DNA of 64,000 nt, from contig CAWGHN010000004.1 in the NCBI GenBank assembly GCA_963822435.1, positions 1,223,726 through 1,287,725 of the forward strand. The letters are read 5' to 3'. Position 1 is the stretch's first letter; each line of letters begins with the position of its first letter. Origin of the DNA: JAUYQR01 sp963822435 (GTDB taxonomy: Bacteria > Pseudomonadota > Alphaproteobacteria > Rhodobacterales > Rhodobacteraceae). Positions 60,954 through 64,000 of this stretch are shown one piece after another. The translations under genes and the position numbers were made by a program. A model generated the notes under the pieces. That model saw nothing but the letters and a program-made list of their open reading frames with translations, had not been told where the DNA came from and searched no databases.

Positions 60954-61083
60954 ACGCTGTCAGACGAAGGCGAACTGGTCTCTCTTTGCCCAAACCCGCT
61001 TATGTCAGGCTGCAGAGAGTTGACGCCACTCGGCGAGAGCAGCGGCACGGTTGATCTTGAAATTCTGTCGGCTGTAGGGGCAT
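60954..61083 (-). mobile_element. IS6-family end remnant 2
   Basis: This has the end repeat (CGCTGTCAGACGAA) and the last codons of a transposase (SRQNFKINRAAALAEWRQL, ending SAA stop). It belongs to another IS6 copy than the one at 35409. Colinear IS6 sequence continues at 63072-63129. Confidence 0.8.
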
Positions 61084-61464
61084 CCGAGACCGCGGAGCGA
61101 TTCCGCTCCAAGGTGAAGCGAAACGCTTGACCAAAACCTTGAAGGTCGGTCAACTTAAGTATCGCGTGCCTGAAAGCGCGGGGGACATTGACTGGCAGAC
61201 AGGGGCTCCCTGCAGGGGAAGAGGTGATGCCTCTGTCTGGTTCCTTCAGTAACGGAGCCACGGCGTTGGGATGTGAGGCGGAACCGATCTGCACTCTCCG
61301 CGTTGCGACCCGAAGTGAAGGCACCTGAGACCGCCGTCGAGTTCCCCTCGCCAGGTCAGCCGGACCTTCACCCAGTTGTTGGCCATGACAACGGCTCCGC
61401 GTTGGCCCCCAGCCCTCGCGGAGTTCTTGTTCCAGATTTGTGCCAGGCGCTCAGGCGAGGGCAG
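61084..61464. other. Gap without a supported gene
   Basis: No frame here has a domain or a good ribosome site. The stretch follows the IS6 remnant and may be decayed. Confidence 0.5.
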
Positions 61465-61674
61465 TTAATCTGGGCGCGTCGCGACGAATGGTCGGCCGTG
61501 GTCGTCAAAATGCGCGCATGCGACAGCGCAACTGCTTCCGCCGACCAAGGCACCTATGATGAAAGCAATGAGCGCGCCAACGCCTCGCCTTGGCCTCGCA
61601 ATGGGTTCATCATCCGGAGGCAAGAGAACACGAAAGCCACCGTTATGGGATGAGCCGATCTTATAAACCGACAT
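61465..61674 (-). CDS. Small putative membrane protein
   Basis: This 69-residue ORF has one hydrophobic segment (ALIAFIIGALVGGSSCAVAC, residues about 34-54) after an arginine-rich stretch. GAGGG precedes the ATG at a suitable distance. No family is recognised; it could be chance. Confidence 0.4.
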   Translation of the reverse strand: MSVYKIGSSHNGGFRVLLPPDDEPIARPRRGVGALIAFIIGALVGGSSCAVACAHFDDHGRPFVATRPD

Positions 61675-62246
61675 AGCAACACCCTCAGAAAATCGCGGTT
61701 AAAGGAAGTAAAGACTGCAAAATACCTTGGTAGCATAACAAGCGGCGGGTGAATGACAATCCCATCTTTCCGCCTGACGTTGAGCATTTGCTCACGTTGC
61801 TCGGCGACCCGACCGAGGGCGCTGCGGGGCAATTTCGCGCCAGAACGATGTCTTTCTTAGGAAAGCGGTTTGAGACGCTGTGACCCCAACTCCGCAGACC
61901 GCCTTAGATATTGATACCAAGGCGTTATATGGACTTTCCCCGCATTCATCTTTCGTTCATCAAACGCGGGTTACACTCTGTTTTCCCCAACTCGAATCGC
62001 ATTGTGGCTGGCTCGGCGCGTATTCGTGTCTGCTTTTGGAAGTTTTTCGGTGTTTGGAAACAATCTCCGGTTTATCTAGCGGTTCGGAAAACAGCTACAA
62101 TTGCTCACTTGTCTTTTTGGATAGGTGTCGGCGGTACCTGTGGCGACGTGGTCCCGGGGCTGACATATCAAGCTCATCGCTTCCGAGCATGCCCAAGAAC
62201 GCATCGGGAGAAGCAACCCAGTCTGATCCATTAAGGGATTCCGACG
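61675..62246. other. Gap upstream of the acidic repeat protein
   Basis: No gene is supported in 572 bp. Several overlapping frames on both strands have implausible translations. The last 20 bases supply a ribosome site (AAGGGATT) for the next gene. Confidence 0.5.
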
Positions 62247-62975
62247 ATGAAGCGTCTTGTTCTCAGTGCAGTGCTCAGTGTTTGTGCGACGTCGGCTTTC
62301 GCGGAAACTCGGAAAGACGGTTGCTACCTGGTCCAGATTCCCAACTCCAACGCCTACTACCGCTCGGACGTAAACTGTCAGTTTGGGTCCAGCGCAAAAG
62401 TACTCCGTGTGAAGGCGGCGGCACCGGCAGATCCCGCCCCGACCGACCCAGTCGACAAGGCTTCGATCGAGGTGCCAGGCCCGATTGAGCCGCAGGTAGT
62501 GCCGACGGCTGCGAGCGACGATATTCCTGCTATCGAAACGCGGCAGTCCTCGGGCGATGAATCCGAAGCCAAAGCGCCGGTAGAGGAAGAGCACGCAGAC
62601 TCAGTGCCAGCCGAAGAGCCCGTCGCTGAAGAGCCTGCAGCCGAGACGCCCGCTGCGGAAGAGCCAGCCACTCCCGTGACCGAGGAAGAACAGCCGGCCG
62701 ACCAGGATAATGGCCATGACAATGACGCGGACGGCGTCGACTACGGCAACCCTGGCAACGACGGTGACAAAGCCAAGGACCACGAAGACAACGGTCACGG
62801 CAACGATGCAGATGGCGTCGACGAGAGCAATCCGGGTCAAGGTGGCGACATGGACAAAGCCAAAGACCACGATGACAATGGCCATGGCAATGACGCGGAC
62901 GGCGTGGATGAGAGCAATCCGGGTAAAGGCGGCGCCACCACTAGTGGCAAGGACAAAGGCAGGAACAAGCCCTGA
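62247..62975 (+). CDS. Secreted acidic repeat protein with calcium-loop-like repeats
   Basis: This 242-residue protein has a signal peptide (MKRLVLSAVLSVCATSAFA), a small globular part with two Cys (GCYLVQIPNSNAYYRSDVNC), a Glu/Pro/Ala-rich linker (residues about 105-150) and three C-terminal repeats of 27-29 residues (NGHGNDADGVDESNPG core). The repeats resemble Ca-binding DxDxDG loops. Many Rhodobacterales secrete short proteins with such loops; no defined family is recognised. Confidence 0.7.
   Translation: MKRLVLSAVLSVCATSAFAETRKDGCYLVQIPNSNAYYRSDVNCQFGSSAKVLRVKAAAPADPAPTDPVDKASIEVPGPIEPQVVPTAASDDIPAIETRQSSGDESEAKAPVEEEHADSVPAEEPVAEEPAAETPAAEEPATPVTEEEQPADQDNGHDNDADGVDYGNPGNDGDKAKDHEDNGHGNDADGVDESNPGQGGDMDKAKDHDDNGHGNDADGVDESNPGKGGATTSGKDKGRNKP
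62706..62933 (+). repeat. Three in-frame imperfect repeats of 81-87 bp (third copy short)
   Basis: The units encode DNGH-NDADGVD-NPG segments with linkers DKAKDHED/DKAKDHDD. Copies 2 and 3 are nearly identical, so expansion was recent. Confidence 0.85.
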
Positions 62976-63071
62976 TGCGCGTCATGTCCGAAGGCTCTGA
63001 GCTTCCAAAGCGGCCGACATCGTCGGCCGCTCAACTCGGTGCAGGAAAGTTGGCCGCTTCTGTTGATTGCC

Positions 63072-63129
63072 CGCACACATGCGACCGGGTCGTCGGAACG
63101 GCAGGTGCGAGTTCTCAGCCCTATTGTTA
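63072..63129 (-). mobile_element. IS6-family internal remnant, cut by the IS5 element
   Basis: The minus-strand translation AENSHLPFRRPGR matches the conserved IS6 transposase segment at 35630-35680. It continues colinearly from the fragment at 60954-61083, with about 2 kb of unrelated DNA in between. Confidence 0.7.
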
Positions 63130-63149
63130 GGGTCCAAACTCATTGATCG

Positions 63150-63563
63150 TCAAAGCCAGAAGATGACAGTTGCGGCGAGGGCGACGGCGGAGAGGAAGGT
63201 CTTGGCGCACCTGTCATAGCGAGTTGCAACGCGGCGCCAGTCTTTCAATCGGCCGAACATGATCTCGATCCGGTTGCGGCGCCGGTACCGTCGTTTGTCG
63301 TAGCGGACGGCCTTGCCGCGCGACTTCCGACCAGGGATGCAGGGGCGTATCCCCTTGTCTTTCAACGCATCCCGGAACCAGTCGGCGTCATAGCCCCGGT
63401 CAGCGAGCATCCATTCCGCAGCGGGCAAACTGCCCAGCAGGGCTGCGGCTCCGGTGTAGTCGCTGACCTGGCCTGCGGTCATGAAGAACTTCAGCGGACG
63501 CCCCCTCGCATCGGTGACGGCATGCAGCTTGGTGTTCAACCCATCCTTGGTCCGACCGATCAA
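63150..63563 (-). CDS. IS5-family transposase, C-terminal frame
   Basis: This 137-residue frame contains IGRTKDGLNTKLHAVTDARG, ADRGYDADWFRDAL (catalytic Asp) and RRYRRRNRIEIMFGRLKDWR (catalytic Glu). It overlaps the first frame at 63560-63563 and is joined by frameshifting in this IS group. Confidence 0.9.
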   Translation of the reverse strand: MIGRTKDGLNTKLHAVTDARGRPLKFFMTAGQVSDYTGAAALLGSLPAAEWMLADRGYDADWFRDALKDKGIRPCIPGRKSRGKAVRYDKRRYRRRNRIEIMFGRLKDWRRVATRYDRCAKTFLSAVALAATVIFWL

Positions 63564-63919
63564 GCGCCCGCGCTGTTCGTCGGGCCCCCCTTTTTCGCCC
63601 GCAGGCTCGAAGCCGTGCGGTGCGCCTTCAGGTAGGTCGCGTCGATCATGATGGTCTTCTGCTCGGTGCCTTTTGAGGCCAGCCCCTCCATCATCCTGGC
63701 GAAGACCCCCATGTCACCCCACCGCTTCCATCGATTGTAGAGCGTCTTCGGCGGGCCATATTCCTTGGGCGCATCGCACCACCTCAAGCCATTGCGATTG
63801 ATAAAGATTATGCCGCTCAAAACCCGCAGATCATCGACGCGCGGCTTGCCATGGCTCTTCGGAAAGAACGGTCTCAGCCGCTCCACCTGCTCGTCCGTCA
63901 GCCAGAATAGAGTGCTCAT
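63560..63919 (-). CDS. IS5-family transposase, N-terminal frame
   Basis: This frame of about 119 residues starts MSTLFWLTDEQVERLRPFFP (an ATG two codons upstream, at 63925, is also open) and has the first catalytic Asp in IMIDATYLKAHRTASSL. It ends at a G/C-rich frameshift site (KKGGPTNSAGA) before the second frame. Confidence 0.9.
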   Translation of the reverse strand: MSTLFWLTDEQVERLRPFFPKSHGKPRVDDLRVLSGIIFINRNGLRWCDAPKEYGPPKTLYNRWKRWGDMGVFARMMEGLASKGTEQKTIMIDATYLKAHRTASSLRAKKGGPTNSAGA

Positions 63920-64000
63920 GATCACCCCCGTAGCTCAGCGGCCTTAAATCACGCAGCGGCGGCAGCCTCAAGCAGATCAATGGGTCCTGACCCTAGACTA

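Larger units (their letters stand above)
63130..63993 (-). mobile_element. IS5-family insertion sequence
   Basis: End repeats GGGTCCAAACTCATTGATC and its imperfect complement at 63974-63993 (16 of 20 matching when the flanking A is included) enclose 864 bp with two overlapping transposase frames. TA flanks both ends (63128-63129, 63994-63995). Confidence 0.85.

Noticed and set aside
61880..62488. 202-codon plus-strand frame before and into the acidic protein gene
   Set aside because: Ser/Cys-rich translation without domain; it overlaps the better-supported gene at 62247 in another frame.

Overview
The window looks like accessory-rich chromosome or large plasmid from an alphaproteobacterium of the Rhodobacterales/Roseobacter type. 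The signs are high GC, dense ATGA-overlapping operons, a C-P lyase cluster with the DUF1045 and hexapeptide partners common in that group, a SigF/NrsF-type stress module, and DUF2924/serine-recombinase debris. No rRNA, tRNA or CRISPR array was recognised.

Left part (about 0.7-31.4 kb, no mobile DNA seen) is a series of nitrogen- and phosphorus-scavenging operons. phnF sits divergent to phnGHIJKLN, with a DUF1045 2H-phosphoesterase and phnM. Next come an AbrB membrane protein, a GlxA-type AraC regulator, a polyamine/opine-type ABC transporter and a LysR regulator beside creatininase and creatinase (creatinine to creatine to sarcosine plus urea). A second block has an ArsA-type ATPase, allophanate hydrolase (AtzF-like), a LysR regulator, a BMP-type ABC importer, formamidase, biuret hydrolase (BiuH-like), a second BiuH-like cysteine hydrolase (triuret hydrolase candidate) and a cupin. 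Near-identical 17-bp palindromes precede both arms of this second block and suggest shared control by its LysR protein.

Middle part (31.7-46.9 kb) starts with a module resembling the hypochlorite-scavenging SigF/NrsF-MrpX-YedY1/YedZ1 system. Its methionine-rich periplasmic peptide carries thirteen 5-residue Met repeats. Then come an IS6-family element with a frameshifted transposase, a 3.6-kb integrase island bounded by imperfect direct repeats, two IS3-family elements, and another Met-rich small secreted protein. Last is a Met-rich protein built from two tandem copies of one domain. It is broken by a stop codon at its predicted signal-peptide cleavage site and by a third IS3 element that has a clean 4-bp target duplication.

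Right part (46.9-59.8 kb) is one coherent catabolic cluster of unknown substrate: a branched-chain-amino-acid-type (Liv) ABC transporter, RpiR regulator, glutamine-synthetase-like ligase, N-formylglutamate-amidohydrolase-like enzyme, amidase, RraA-like protein, short-chain dehydrogenase, NAD-dependent epimerase, and a pair of paralogous cysteine hydrolases, one at each end. After it (59.8-64 kb) lie decayed IS6 and serine-recombinase/DUF2924 remnants, a small membrane ORF, a secreted acidic repeat protein and an IS5-family element inserted into an IS6 remnant.
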